A stretch of 64,000 nt of DNA from QVMG01 sp032073245 (GTDB lineage Bacteria; Bacteroidota; Bacteroidia; Bacteroidales; Tannerellaceae), in assembly GCA_032073245.1 (NCBI GenBank), contig DAMANX010000014.1:62001-126000 (forward strand). Direction: 5' to 3'. The notes beneath the pieces were generated by a model. The model saw only the letters and a program-made list of their open reading frames with translations. It was not told where the DNA came from and searched no databases. Numbering within the stretch: the first letter of the stretch is position 1; each line of letters starts with the position of its first letter. Positions 16,313 to 25,341 of the stretch are shown one piece after another. A program made the translations under genes and the position numbers.

Positions 16313-18520
16313 TTACTGTACTTCAAACTTCACCTTGCCATGAATTGCCGTAGAAGAACTTCCGATAAGAGCTTCAAATGTTCCGGGTTCAACCACCCAT
16401 TCGCCTTTTGTATCATCATAGAAACTTAATGCCTCTTTGTCAATAGTAAAGGTTACCGTTTGTTCTTCTCCTTGATTCAGGTTGACTTTTTTGAATCCTT
16501 TCAATTCTTTTACCGGACGAGGAAGTGAAGATTTCAAATCACTGATATATAATTGAGCAATTTCAGCTCCGGCTCTGTTTCCGGTATTCTTTAACGATAC
16601 AGTAAAAGTGATCTGATCGTTTACAGACATTTTGCTCTTATCAGCCGATACTTTACCATATTGGAAAGTAGTATAACTTAAACCGTGGCCAAAAGCAAAC
16701 AAAGGTTTAATCTTTTCCTTATCTGTCCAGCGATAACCAACAAAAATACTTTCTCTATAAGTTTGTTCGCCATTACCCGGGTAATCACCTAGAATATGTG
16801 CACCATTATCTGTCAATTTAACAGGGAAAGTAAAAGGTAATTTTCCGGAAGGATTCACATCGCCTACTAAAATAGAAGCGATTGCAGGGCCTGCTTCCGA
16901 TCCCAGATACCATGCCTGAACAATAGCAGGTACTTCTTTTACCCATGGCATAGCAACTGCGTTGCCCGAAATATTTACAACCACCAGATTTTTATTCGCT
17001 TTAGCCAATTCACTTATCACTTTATCCTGTCCATAAGGTAAACCTAAAGACGCACGGTCATTACCTTCGCAATCCTGTCCGTTATTCTTATTTAAACCGC
17101 CAATAAAGATTACAAAATCCGCACTCTTAGCCACATTCACTGCTTCAGCAATTAATTCAGCTTCCGAACGGTCATCATTTAGATTCTGTCCTGTGCCTAA
17201 ACCATCTTGTGCAGCCGATGCTTCACCAACATACCCACGTGCATAAATAACTTCTGCCTGAGAACCTACACGCGCACGGATACCATCCAAAGGAGATATT
17301 TCATATTTTGCTTTCAGAGAGGAACTGCCTCCGCCAACAGTCATTACTTTGATTGCATTCTCTCCGATTACAGCAATCTTTTGTGTTTTATTCAGATCGA
17401 TTGGTAATACATTGTTCTGATTTTGTAACAAGACAATGCCTTCCTGTGCTATCTTACGCCCTGCTAAACCATGTTCTTCTGTTCCGAAAGAACCCCAGGG
17501 ACGTTCTTTATTCATTGTGGTACGGAAAGCCAAGCGAAGAATATTACGAACCTTTTGATTAACTACTTCTTCCGGTATTTCACCTGATTTTAACAAAGCC
17601 AGAAAAGGTTTAGCCAGATAATAGTTATCATAAGCATTACTTGCTCCTTCAGTCAAACCATCGGTCCATGTTCCGAATTCCATATCCAGTCCATTATAAG
17701 CAGCTTGTTTGGTATCATATACACCACCCCAGTCGGAAACAACTACTCCATCAAATTTCCAATCTTTACGAAGGATATCATTCAGCAGATATTGATTGTG
17801 GCAACAATATTCTCCCTTATATTTATTATAAGCACCCATTATAGCCCAGGCATCTCCTTCTTGCACTGCAGCTTTAAAAGCAGGAAGATAAATTTCATAT
17901 AAAGCGCGATCATCCAGGCTTACATTCACTTCATGACGGTCGATTTCCTGATTATTCAATGCAAAGTGTTTCACACAGGCAGCTACTCCATTCTTTTGCA
18001 CTCCCTGAATATAAGGAACAACCATACGGGAAGCCAACAGAGGGTCTTCTCCCATATATTCGAAGTTACGGCCATTTAATGGTGTACGGTAAATATTAAC
18101 TCCAGGGCCTAACAATACATTTTTGTTGCGATAACGTGCTTCTTCACCTATAACCTTACCATACAGGGCAGACATTTCCTGGTTCCATGTAGCAGCCAGA
18201 CAGGTCAATGCCGGGAAAGCAATACAAGAGTCATTGGTCCAGGATGCCTGATCCCATTCATCCCAGTATACTTCCGCCCGAATTCCATGAGGGCCATCTG
18301 TCATCCAGTTTTCAGGAATACCCAGACGGGATACACCTGCGGAACTAAATTTAGACTGAGCATGGCACATTGCCACTTTTTCCTCTAATGTCATGCGGGA
18401 TAAAGCATCTTCTACGCGCTGTTCAATGGGTTTATTACTATCAAGATAGACAGGCTTTTCCTGAGCCATCACAGGGGCATACGCCAATAATGCACCGAGT
18501 GCAATGTTCATTAGTTTCAT
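16313..18520 (-). CDS. Glycoside hydrolase family 3 enzyme (beta-glucosidase-like)
   Basis: The protein has 735 residues with a signal peptide (MKLMNIALGALLAYAPVMAQ), so it is periplasmic or exported. It has the usual GH3 order: N-terminal barrel (about 35-330), alpha/beta sandwich (about 370-590) and C-terminal fibronectin-III-like domain (about 640-730, KTGNRAGAEIAQLYISDL-like segment). The catalytic nucleophile is D263 in GVVVSDWGGVYD. The substrate-binding KH pair is in ACVKHFALNN, and R-x-x-E-Y-M-G-E-D-P is also present. The family removes terminal beta-linked sugars; the exact substrate cannot be read from sequence. It is monocistronic and lies about 1.4 kb from the utilisation locus on the other strand. 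Confidence 0.93.
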   Translation of the reverse strand: MKLMNIALGALLAYAPVMAQEKPVYLDSNKPIEQRVEDALSRMTLEEKVAMCHAQSKFSSAGVSRLGIPENWMTDGPHGIRAEVYWDEWDQASWTNDSCIAFPALTCLAATWNQEMSALYGKVIGEEARYRNKNVLLGPGVNIYRTPLNGRNFEYMGEDPLLASRMVVPYIQGVQKNGVAACVKHFALNNQEIDRHEVNVSLDDRALYEIYLPAFKAAVQEGDAWAIMGAYNKYKGEYCCHNQYLLNDILRKDWKFDGVVVSDWGGVYDTKQAAYNGLDMEFGTWTDGLTEGASNAYDNYYLAKPFLALLKSGEIPEEVVNQKVRNILRLAFRTTMNKERPWGSFGTEEHGLAGRKIAQEGIVLLQNQNNVLPIDLNKTQKIAVIGENAIKVMTVGGGSSSLKAKYEISPLDGIRARVGSQAEVIYARGYVGEASAAQDGLGTGQNLNDDRSEAELIAEAVNVAKSADFVIFIGGLNKNNGQDCEGNDRASLGLPYGQDKVISELAKANKNLVVVNISGNAVAMPWVKEVPAIVQAWYLGSEAGPAIASILVGDVNPSGKLPFTFPVKLTDNGAHILGDYPGNGEQTYRESIFVGYRWTDKEKIKPLFAFGHGLSYTTFQYGKVSADKSKMSVNDQITFTVSLKNTGNRAGAEIAQLYISDLKSSLPRPVKELKGFKKVNLNQGEEQTVTFTIDKEALSFYDDTKGEWVVEPGTFEALIGSSSTAIHGKVKFEVQ

Positions 18521-18706
18521 TACTCCTTATTTAAAAAATTAAAACTATAATTCTTTTCCTTACAACAATACCAGGAAACAAAAATGGGTAGATTTTACTA
18601 CACCAGTGTTTTACTCATTTATCGTATGGTATCCAAATTGAAAAACCAACACAGCGCAAATATAAGAAGATTTGATTAGGTTTGGGAAAAATATTTAATT
18701 TTGTTC

Positions 18707-18795
18707 TTGTAGAGACAGGGCTTGCCCTGTCTCCATATTTGGTAAACATTCGTTTTATGGTGTTTTTTGAGACAGGGCAAGCCCTGTCTCTACAA
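18707..18795. repeat. Palindromic repeat of the GTAGAGACAGGGC type
   Basis: TTGTAGAGACAGGGCTTGCC starts it and GGCAAGCCCTGTCTCTACAA ends it, with a loop of about 40 bases between them. It lies just before the oxidoreductase gene. An in-frame ATG at 18767 would place this repeat inside the protein, which argues for the start at 18821. Confidence 0.8.
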
Positions 18796-18820
18796 GTGCG
18801 GATATTTAATAAATAGATTT

Positions 18821-19867
18821 ATGAAAAAAATTTATACCGGTATAGCTTCTTATGGTATGTCAGGTTCGGTATTTCATGCTCCTTTCCTGGATATTCATTC
18901 TGGATTTGAATTACATACTATTGTAGAACGATCAAAAAATAATGCCCGAAAACGATACCCCAATGTACAGATTGTCCGTTCTTTCGATGATTTATTAGCT
19001 ATTACTGAAATAGAACTGGTAATAGTGAATACGCCCGATGTAACACATTATACCTATACCAAACAAGCTCTTCAGGCCGGAAAAAATGTAATTGTTGAAA
19101 AACCCTTTGTGTTTGAAGTACATGAAGGAGAAGAATTAGTGGCTTTAGCAAAAGAGAAAGGATTATTACTAGCTGTCTATCAAAACCGCCGTTGGGATGG
19201 GGATTTCCTGACAGTAAAAAAGGTGATTGAGTCAGGAGCACTTGGGCGTATAGTAGAATTTCAATCTGCTTTTCAGCGCTTTCGCAATTACATTTTGGAG
19301 GGAACATGGAAAGAAAAATCGGATCGTCGTGTAGGAATGACTTATAATCTGGGATCACACATGATTGACCAGGCTGTTGTGTTATTCGGTATGCCTACAG
19401 CCGTTTACGCAGATATCGATCATCTGCGGGATAATAGCGTTGTAGATGATTATTATTTCATTACTCTTATATATCCACAAGTAAAAGTTTTACTTCGTGC
19501 CGGTTATCTAATGCGGGAAGAAACACCACGTTATTATGTACATGGAACATCGGGCTCATTTGTAAAATATGGACTGGATCCACAAGAAGAGCTATTAAAA
19601 AATGGAACATCTCCTACTGGCACTAACTGGGGGAAGGAAGAAGAGTCGCAATGGGGCATACTCAACACCGACATTGCCGGAATGCATTATCGTGGAAAAA
19701 TAGAAACGATTGCTGGTAATTACGGAGCATTTTATGATGATATCTATTATGCTCTAACCCATAACGCAAAACCACAAACGGATGCGGAAAATGTACTCTT
19801 TGTTATTCGGATTATTGAAGCTGCTTTTCAAAGTAAGCAGCAAGGGCAGATCGTCTATTTTAAATGA
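18821..19867 (+). CDS. Gfo/Idh/MocA-family oxidoreductase
   Basis: The protein has 348 residues. The N-terminal Rossmann domain (about 1-120) starts KKIYTGIASYGMSGSVFHAP, a shortened dinucleotide-binding turn. It continues with the family motif KNVIVEKPFVFEV, where K in EKP is the usual catalytic/cofactor lysine. The C-terminal part (about 125-345) fits the family's beta-sheet substrate domain, with NLGSHMIDQAV holding the conserved His. No signal peptide was seen, so it is cytoplasmic. The family oxidises or reduces sugar-like substrates with NAD(P). The gene lies directly before the sigma factor of the utilisation locus; its stop overlaps an ATG in the same TGA/ATGA region, so they may be co-transcribed. 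The start at 18821 avoids the upstream repeat. Confidence 0.88.
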   Translation: MKKIYTGIASYGMSGSVFHAPFLDIHSGFELHTIVERSKNNARKRYPNVQIVRSFDDLLAITEIELVIVNTPDVTHYTYTKQALQAGKNVIVEKPFVFEVHEGEELVALAKEKGLLLAVYQNRRWDGDFLTVKKVIESGALGRIVEFQSAFQRFRNYILEGTWKEKSDRRVGMTYNLGSHMIDQAVVLFGMPTAVYADIDHLRDNSVVDDYYFITLIYPQVKVLLRAGYLMREETPRYYVHGTSGSFVKYGLDPQEELLKNGTSPTGTNWGKEEESQWGILNTDIAGMHYRGKIETIAGNYGAFYDDIYYALTHNAKPQTDAENVLFVIRIIEAAFQSKQQGQIVYFK

Positions 19868-19926
19868 AACAAGGAGATTATTTCAAAGAATTAGGCTTTT
19901 TCCACATTTTTTCATACTTTCGTGTG

Positions 19927-20502
19927 ATGGAAAACAAAGATACTACAAACATTGATCAACTATTTTGGAGAATTGCTCTGAAGGATGATGAGAAAGCTTT
20001 CCGCTCCTTATTTTTCGAATTCTTTTCCGCATTATGTGTCTTTGCTCATCGGTATATTGATAATTGGGAAAGTTGTGAAGACATAGTGCAGGATACTTTT
20101 TTTAAAATATGGAAAAACCGTAAAAACATTGAGATAAATACTTCCAGCCGCAATTTTCTTATCACAAGTGTTCGTAATAATTGTATTGATCATCTGCGAA
20201 AACAAGAAAGCGAACATAACTGGCGCCTGAAAGAAATGGAGAAAATGAACGCTCCGGCTATAGACGATCTTTATTCGGTTACCGAATTAGAAGGAATGTT
20301 ACAAACTGCTTTGGATAAACTACCTAAAAATACCCGCGCTATTTTTGAAATGAACAGATTTGAAGGGAAAACTTACGCGAAAATTGCAGAAGAAAAAGGA
20401 ATCTCCGTTAAGACAGTAGAAGCGCATATGAGTAAAGCTCTCAAACATTTACGTCATGAATTAAAAGATTATTTGCCTTTTGTTATTCTCTTACTCTGGT
20501 AA
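19927..20502 (+). CDS. ECF-type RNA polymerase sigma-70 factor
   Basis: The protein has about 191 residues from ATG 19927. An in-frame ATG at 19864 overlaps the preceding stop and would add 21 residues before the fold begins; a promoter-like TACTTTCG lies just before 19927. Sigma region 2 is seen in SALCVFAHRYIDNWESCEDI followed by VQDTFFKIWKN. Region 4 is in KLPKNTRAIFEMNRFEGKTY with the helix-turn-helix IAEEKGISVKTVEAHMSKAL. It belongs to the Bacteroidetes ECF group paired with FecR and SusC. It should transcribe the SusC/SusD genes when released by the FecR protein encoded next. Confidence 0.9.
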   Translation: MENKDTTNIDQLFWRIALKDDEKAFRSLFFEFFSALCVFAHRYIDNWESCEDIVQDTFFKIWKNRKNIEINTSSRNFLITSVRNNCIDHLRKQESEHNWRLKEMEKMNAPAIDDLYSVTELEGMLQTALDKLPKNTRAIFEMNRFEGKTYAKIAEEKGISVKTVEAHMSKALKHLRHELKDYLPFVILLLW

Positions 20503-20564
20503 ATAAATATTATTTAACATAGGGATAAATTCTTCTTTCCACGTCTATTCATAAACGAATAAAA

Positions 20565-21584
20565 GTGGAAATAAATACTGAGCATATAATAGCCTACTTT
20601 GAAGATAGGTTATCTTCTGAAGATAATAAAGAATTTGAAGCTAAACTGAAGAGTTCCTCTGACTTACAAAAAGAGGTAGATAATCTACGTTTCATATTTG
20701 AAACAACCCGGGAGATCAATATTAGAAAAGATATCAATACATCTAAAAACTGGAGAAAATTATCCTGGCGCATCAGACTACATAAAGGGAGAAAAAAAAT
20801 TGGGTATTTCATTCGAACATCTGCCGCTATATTACTAATCCCTGCATTATTTGCATCCTATTTTTTGTATGACAGGCTTGAAAAATGGAATACTCAATAT
20901 GTAGAGCAAATTGAACTCACGACCGCTTATGGGCTGGTATCTAAAGTAACCTTACCCGATAGCTCTGAAGTCTGGATGAATTCAGGTTCTACTATTTCCT
21001 ACCCAAAGCAATTTGCCGGCTGGCGACGTACCGTTCATATATCCGGAGAAGCTTATTTTAAAGTTTCATCTGATCGATTAAATCGATTTGATGTAATTAC
21101 CCCAAATGGTATTTTGGTCAGTGCCTACGGGACGGAATTTAATGTCAGTGCTTATGAAGACGACAATGAAATCCATGCAACTCTTGTGAAAGGAAATATT
21201 GAAATAAATAAAACCGAAGAGAGTGAAGCTTTCATTCTTGATCCCGGCCAGGAATTCAGATATAATAAGACTAATGACCAGATAGAAATAGCGCAAACCA
21301 ATATACTGGTAAAAACAGCCTGGAAAGACGGGAAAATGGTCTTTAGAAGGGCTAATATGACTGAGATTACGCAACGCTTATCCCGTCATTTCAATGTAAA
21401 TATTGAACTTAAAGATGCAGAATTATACGATTACGAATACTCTGCCACATTCACAACAGAAACTCTCGATGAAATAATCTTTTTACTTGAAAAAACAGCT
21501 CCGATAAAATGCCAGGTAATTGAACCCGTTCAAACACAGGATCTATCATTTTCCAAACGAACTGTTATTATCAGGAAAAAATAA
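20565..21584 (+). CDS. FecR-family anti-sigma factor
   Basis: The protein has 339 residues starting from GTG 20565. The N-terminal cytoplasmic part (1-80) would bind the sigma factor. A single membrane helix (about 82-102, TSAAILLIPALFASYFLY) follows. The periplasmic FecR domain (about 120-215) contains LPDSSEVWMNSGSTISYP and RTVHISGEAYFKV, and a C-terminal DUF4974-type domain (about 265-335) contains MVFRRANMTEITQRLSRHFN. This is the classic Bacteroidetes arrangement, in which the STN domain of a SusC protein signals through FecR to the sigma factor. It lies 62 bases after the sigma gene and 271 bases before susC. Confidence 0.92.
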   Translation: MEINTEHIIAYFEDRLSSEDNKEFEAKLKSSSDLQKEVDNLRFIFETTREINIRKDINTSKNWRKLSWRIRLHKGRKKIGYFIRTSAAILLIPALFASYFLYDRLEKWNTQYVEQIELTTAYGLVSKVTLPDSSEVWMNSGSTISYPKQFAGWRRTVHISGEAYFKVSSDRLNRFDVITPNGILVSAYGTEFNVSAYEDDNEIHATLVKGNIEINKTEESEAFILDPGQEFRYNKTNDQIEIAQTNILVKTAWKDGKMVFRRANMTEITQRLSRHFNVNIELKDAELYDYEYSATFTTETLDEIIFLLEKTAPIKCQVIEPVQTQDLSFSKRTVIIRKK

Positions 21585-21613
21585 AATAATTAAGGGGACA
21601 AAAAATGAACACT

Positions 21614-21806
21614 ACCCATAGGGTAATATTTATAACCTACGTCTAGTATATAAGTGTGATCATAATCATAATTAGTTAACCTTAAAAAAAACTCTATGGT
21701 AAAAACAAATTAAAAGTTTTGGATAACAAAACGGGAAAACGCAATTGCATCTTCCCGTATGTCTCAAAAATTACCGACTGACAATCTCACCTGACTGACG
21801 GTAATT
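21614..21806 (+). promoter_or_regulatory. Structured leader upstream of susC
   Basis: Three small inverted repeats lie in the gap before the SusC gene: TACCC/GGGTA (21614-21618, 21622-21626), ACGGGAA/TTCCCGT (21731-21737, 21752-21758) around a GCAATTGC core, and AATTACCG/CGGTAATT (21769-21776, 21799-21806). Together they suggest operator and leader structure. No promoter is assigned with confidence. Confidence 0.4.
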
Positions 21807-21855
21807 GATTAATCAAGTTATATATAACCTAATTAAATTTTGACAACGTGAAATT

Positions 21856-24800
21856 ATGAAAAATCAATCAAATCACGAAGGTTTTAAGTCTTATTATGGC
21901 TTATTATCAAAAATTCCAATGAGTATGCGACTAGCTACCTTATTTCTATTTTGCATTTTCATACAAGCACATGCAGAATCGCTGTATTCTCAAACGACAA
22001 AAATCACATTAAATCTGAGAAATGTTTCTGTCGAAGAAGTGCTTAATGCTATTGAAGAGAATTCCGAATTCTATTTTTTATACAACAGTAAGTTGATAAA
22101 TGTAGACCGGAAAGTAAACGTAAAAGCAAATGCTAAAACCATTGATTCTGTTTTAGAAGATGTGTTCGCGCCCACGGAAGTAGTATATAAAATCGAAGAC
22201 AGGCAGATTATTCTAAGTAAAAAAGAATATATCGAAGAAGTTAAACAACAGAATAAAAGGATTTCGGGGACTGTAAAAGATAATTTCGGGGATGCTATTA
22301 TTGGTGCAAATATTAAAGTAAAAGGGACAAGCAGAGGATCAACAACAGATATAGACGGAAATTTTTCTGTAGAAGTTCCTGAAAATGCCGTTCTTGAAGT
22401 CTCTTATATTGGTTATATTACACGTGAAATTGCTGTTGGTAACCAAACTAATCTACAAATTGAACTTAGAGAAGATACACAAACCTTGAGTGAAGTTGTA
22501 GTTGTAGGTTATGGAAAACAAAAGAAAGTGAACTTAACCGGTTCTGTATCTTCTATATCTGCTGATGACATAGGTTCTATACCTGTTTCTAATATATCAA
22601 ACGCTATGGCTGGCCGTATGCCGGGTGTATTCGCATATAGTTCAAGCGGCAAACCAGGTGCAAGTAGCCCGATCACAATTCGTGGTATTAATACTCCTAA
22701 CAACTCCACTCCTACTTTTGTTATTGACGGTGTAGTACGTGAAAAAGAAGATTTCGATGCTGTTGATCCGAATGAAATTGAAAGTATTTCTGTATTAAAA
22801 GATGCAGCATCTGCTGCTGTTTATGGATCACGCGCCGCAAATGGTGTTATCTTAATAACAACGAAAATGGGGAAAGAGCAAAAACCTATGTTCCGCTACT
22901 CCGCATTAGTAGGAACGGAAAGAGAAACACGCCGTCCGGAAGTTATGAATGCTTACAACCGTACACAATATATTAATCATCGGTTAGCTTATAGTGGCGT
23001 AGATCCTACTTCTACCCGTTATTATGCTGATGACGAAGTGGAATGGTTTAAAACACATGACTATGACCGGTTGGAAATGGCCTGGAAAAATCCAATAATT
23101 ACTCAGCACAATTTAAGTGTGAATGGAGGAAGTGATAAGATCAATTATTTTATGTCCGTTGGTTATTATGACCAAGGTGGTGTTTTTGAAAAAGTTAATT
23201 ATAAAAAGTATAATTTCCGTTCAAATGTAAGTGCCAAAGTAAATGACAATCTTTCCATCACTTTTAATGTAGATGCAAATACCAATAAAATAGAAACACC
23301 TTATTGGCCTTATAATGGTTCAGGACAAAATACTTATGGTGTTTCTGATAATGATGTGATAAAGGATTTATACCGTGCATTAATGAATCATCCACGCACA
23401 GAGATTCCGTATGTAAATGGTTTGCCGAATGCGACTATTTATGGTTGGAATGTACTCGAAGTAATCAAAAGTGGTGGTAATGATGTAACGGATAAAAACA
23501 CACTGAATGCACAATTATCGGGAACATATAAGATACCATTTGTAGAAGGATTAAGTGCAGGTGCCATGTTCAATTACAGAAGATATTATTCTGTACGCAA
23601 ACAAACCGGAAAAGAATATCCGCTTTACGAACATGAAACATCCGGTAGCAATGGGAATTATGTAAAAGAAGATGCAGCCGTCACAAGAACTAAAACACGT
23701 ACCGAATCTTTAGGAAATGGTATCCGGAAAGATTTCAATGAAAATAGCCGGTATACTTTAAATCTACAACTGAATTATGACCGAACATTTGGAAAACATG
23801 ATGTTTCAGCACTGTTCTTGTATGAACAATTTGAACAAACGGGACAAAACATCTATGCACAGCGGAAAAAATTATTGACAAGTGCTATTGAAGAGATGTT
23901 TATAGGTGATGCAAGCGCTGAAAATAAAGATGCCGGAGGTGCGGCTTCAGAAATAGGACGCCTTGGATATGTAGGCCGTATAAATTATGGATTTGATAAC
24001 AGATACCTTTTTGAAGCTAACTTCCGTTATGATGCATCCACAAAGTTTGCACCCGGTAATCGCTGGGGATTCTTCCCATCCGTATCGGCAGGTTGGCGTA
24101 TTGCTGAGGAATCATTCTTCAAAAGCAATGAAGATTTGAAATTTATTGATAATCTGAAGTTAAGGGCTTCTTATGGTATATTAGGTAATGATGGAGGAAA
24201 TGATGTAGCCTATTATCAATATCTAGATATATTTAATACAGCAACTGGTGGAGCTTTTGGTTCAGCAACTACAGGTATAGTTCAAGGTACTTATCCTAAT
24301 AAATCAATAACCTGGGAAAAAACAGCAACTACAGATATTGGTGTGGATGTAGGTATGTGGAACGGATTGTTCTCATTAGAATTTGATTATTTTCATAAAC
24401 GGACTTATGATATTCTTATGGCACGTACAAGAACAATACCAAGTACTTTCGGGGCTACCCTGCCTAAAGAAAACTATGCAGAATTGATTAATAAAGGTAT
24501 TGAATTCCAGGTAAGACATGACAATAAGATTGGGGATTTTAATTACTTTATTTCCGGTAACTTCAGCTTTGCACGGAATCATTATTCTAAAATAGACGAA
24601 GCAGAAAATGCTTACGATTATCAGATTAAAACAGGACGTCCAATGAATTTCATTACAGGTTATGTTTCTGACGGTATTGCCCGTACAGATGCTGATCTTG
24701 CCGGCCTTCCTACATGGAATACCGCTCATCAATGGCAATTAGGTGATATTCGTTTAAGAGACCTGAATGGTGATGGCGATGTAACCAGCATAGACCAGAC

Positions 24801-25329
24801 TGTCCTTTCAGAATACACAAAACATCCTGAAATCATGTATGGATTCAATTTAGGTGCTTCATGGAAAGGTATAGATTTTAATATATTCTTCCAGGGTGTT
24901 GCACATCGCTCCATTATGCCAGGTTATCGCAGTTGGAGATGGGATGAGCAATCCGTATTGGATATCTGGTCTGATGCTTATTCTAATAGCTCATTTAATC
25001 CCAATAATCCTTATATGAGAGATAATCTGGATGGAAAATACCCACGTGTGAATGGAACAGGTTCTTCCGGTGCAAATGGACAAGCATCTTCCTTCTGGTT
25101 ATTGAATGGTAATTTCTTAAGATGTAAAAATCTTGAAATTGGTTATACTTTCCCCAAAGCAATGCTAAGTAAAGTTGGCATGAGCGGTTTACGTGTATAT
25201 GTTTCAGGTACAAACTTATTTGTATTTGATAAAGTAGGAGTATACGATCCGGAAAATTCAAGTGACTGGGATGCTTATCAATATCCTATGATGAAAAGTT
25301 TCAATGCCGGTTTAAGTTTGACTTTCTAA
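21856..25329 (+). CDS. susC: SusC-type TonB-dependent transporter with STN signalling domain
   Basis: The protein has 1157 residues with an N-terminal extension and signal (to about residue 45). An STN domain (about 50-105; ITLNLRNVSVEEVLNAIEE, FYFLYNSKLINVDRKVNVKA) marks this as a signalling transporter. A carboxypeptidase-like domain (about 133-205; ISGTVKDNFGDAIIGANIKV) follows, then the plug with VVVVGYGKQKKVNLTGSVSS (about 215-330), then the outer-membrane barrel to the end (LSLTF). It imports glycan fragments bound by the SusD partner encoded 12 bases downstream. The STN domain would touch the FecR protein, so ligand binding can induce this locus. The symbol is used for the family, not a proven orthologue of starch SusC. 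Confidence 0.95.
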   Translation: MKNQSNHEGFKSYYGLLSKIPMSMRLATLFLFCIFIQAHAESLYSQTTKITLNLRNVSVEEVLNAIEENSEFYFLYNSKLINVDRKVNVKANAKTIDSVLEDVFAPTEVVYKIEDRQIILSKKEYIEEVKQQNKRISGTVKDNFGDAIIGANIKVKGTSRGSTTDIDGNFSVEVPENAVLEVSYIGYITREIAVGNQTNLQIELREDTQTLSEVVVVGYGKQKKVNLTGSVSSISADDIGSIPVSNISNAMAGRMPGVFAYSSSGKPGASSPITIRGINTPNNSTPTFVIDGVVREKEDFDAVDPNEIESISVLKDAASAAVYGSRAANGVILITTKMGKEQKPMFRYSALVGTERETRRPEVMNAYNRTQYINHRLAYSGVDPTSTRYYADDEVEWFKTHDYDRLEMAWKNPIITQHNLSVNGGSDKINYFMSVGYYDQGGVFEKVNYKKYNFRSNVSAKVNDNLSITFNVDANTNKIETPYWPYNGSGQNTYGVSDNDVIKDLYRALMNHPRTEIPYVNGLPNATIYGWNVLEVIKSGGNDVTDKNTLNAQLSGTYKIPFVEGLSAGAMFNYRRYYSVRKQTGKEYPLYEHETSGSNGNYVKEDAAVTRTKTRTESLGNGIRKDFNENSRYTLNLQLNYDRTFGKHDVSALFLYEQFEQTGQNIYAQRKKLLTSAIEEMFIGDASAENKDAGGAASEIGRLGYVGRINYGFDNRYLFEANFRYDASTKFAPGNRWGFFPSVSAGWRIAEESFFKSNEDLKFIDNLKLRASYGILGNDGGNDVAYYQYLDIFNTATGGAFGSATTGIVQGTYPNKSITWEKTATTDIGVDVGMWNGLFSLEFDYFHKRTYDILMARTRTIPSTFGATLPKENYAELINKGIEFQVRHDNKIGDFNYFISGNFSFARNHYSKIDEAENAYDYQIKTGRPMNFITGYVSDGIARTDADLAGLPTWNTAHQWQLGDIRLRDLNGDGDVTSIDQTVLSEYTKHPEIMYGFNLGASWKGIDFNIFFQGVAHRSIMPGYRSWRWDEQSVLDIWSDAYSNSSFNPNNPYMRDNLDGKYPRVNGTGSSGANGQASSFWLLNGNFLRCKNLEIGYTFPKAMLSKVGMSGLRVYVSGTNLFVFDKVGVYDPENSSDWDAYQYPMMKSFNAGLSLTF

Positions 25330-25341
25330 ATAATTGATAGT

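Noticed and set aside
18767..18820. Upstream ATG that would lengthen the oxidoreductase
   Set aside because: The extra residues are encoded by a palindromic repeat and precede the Rossmann-fold start.
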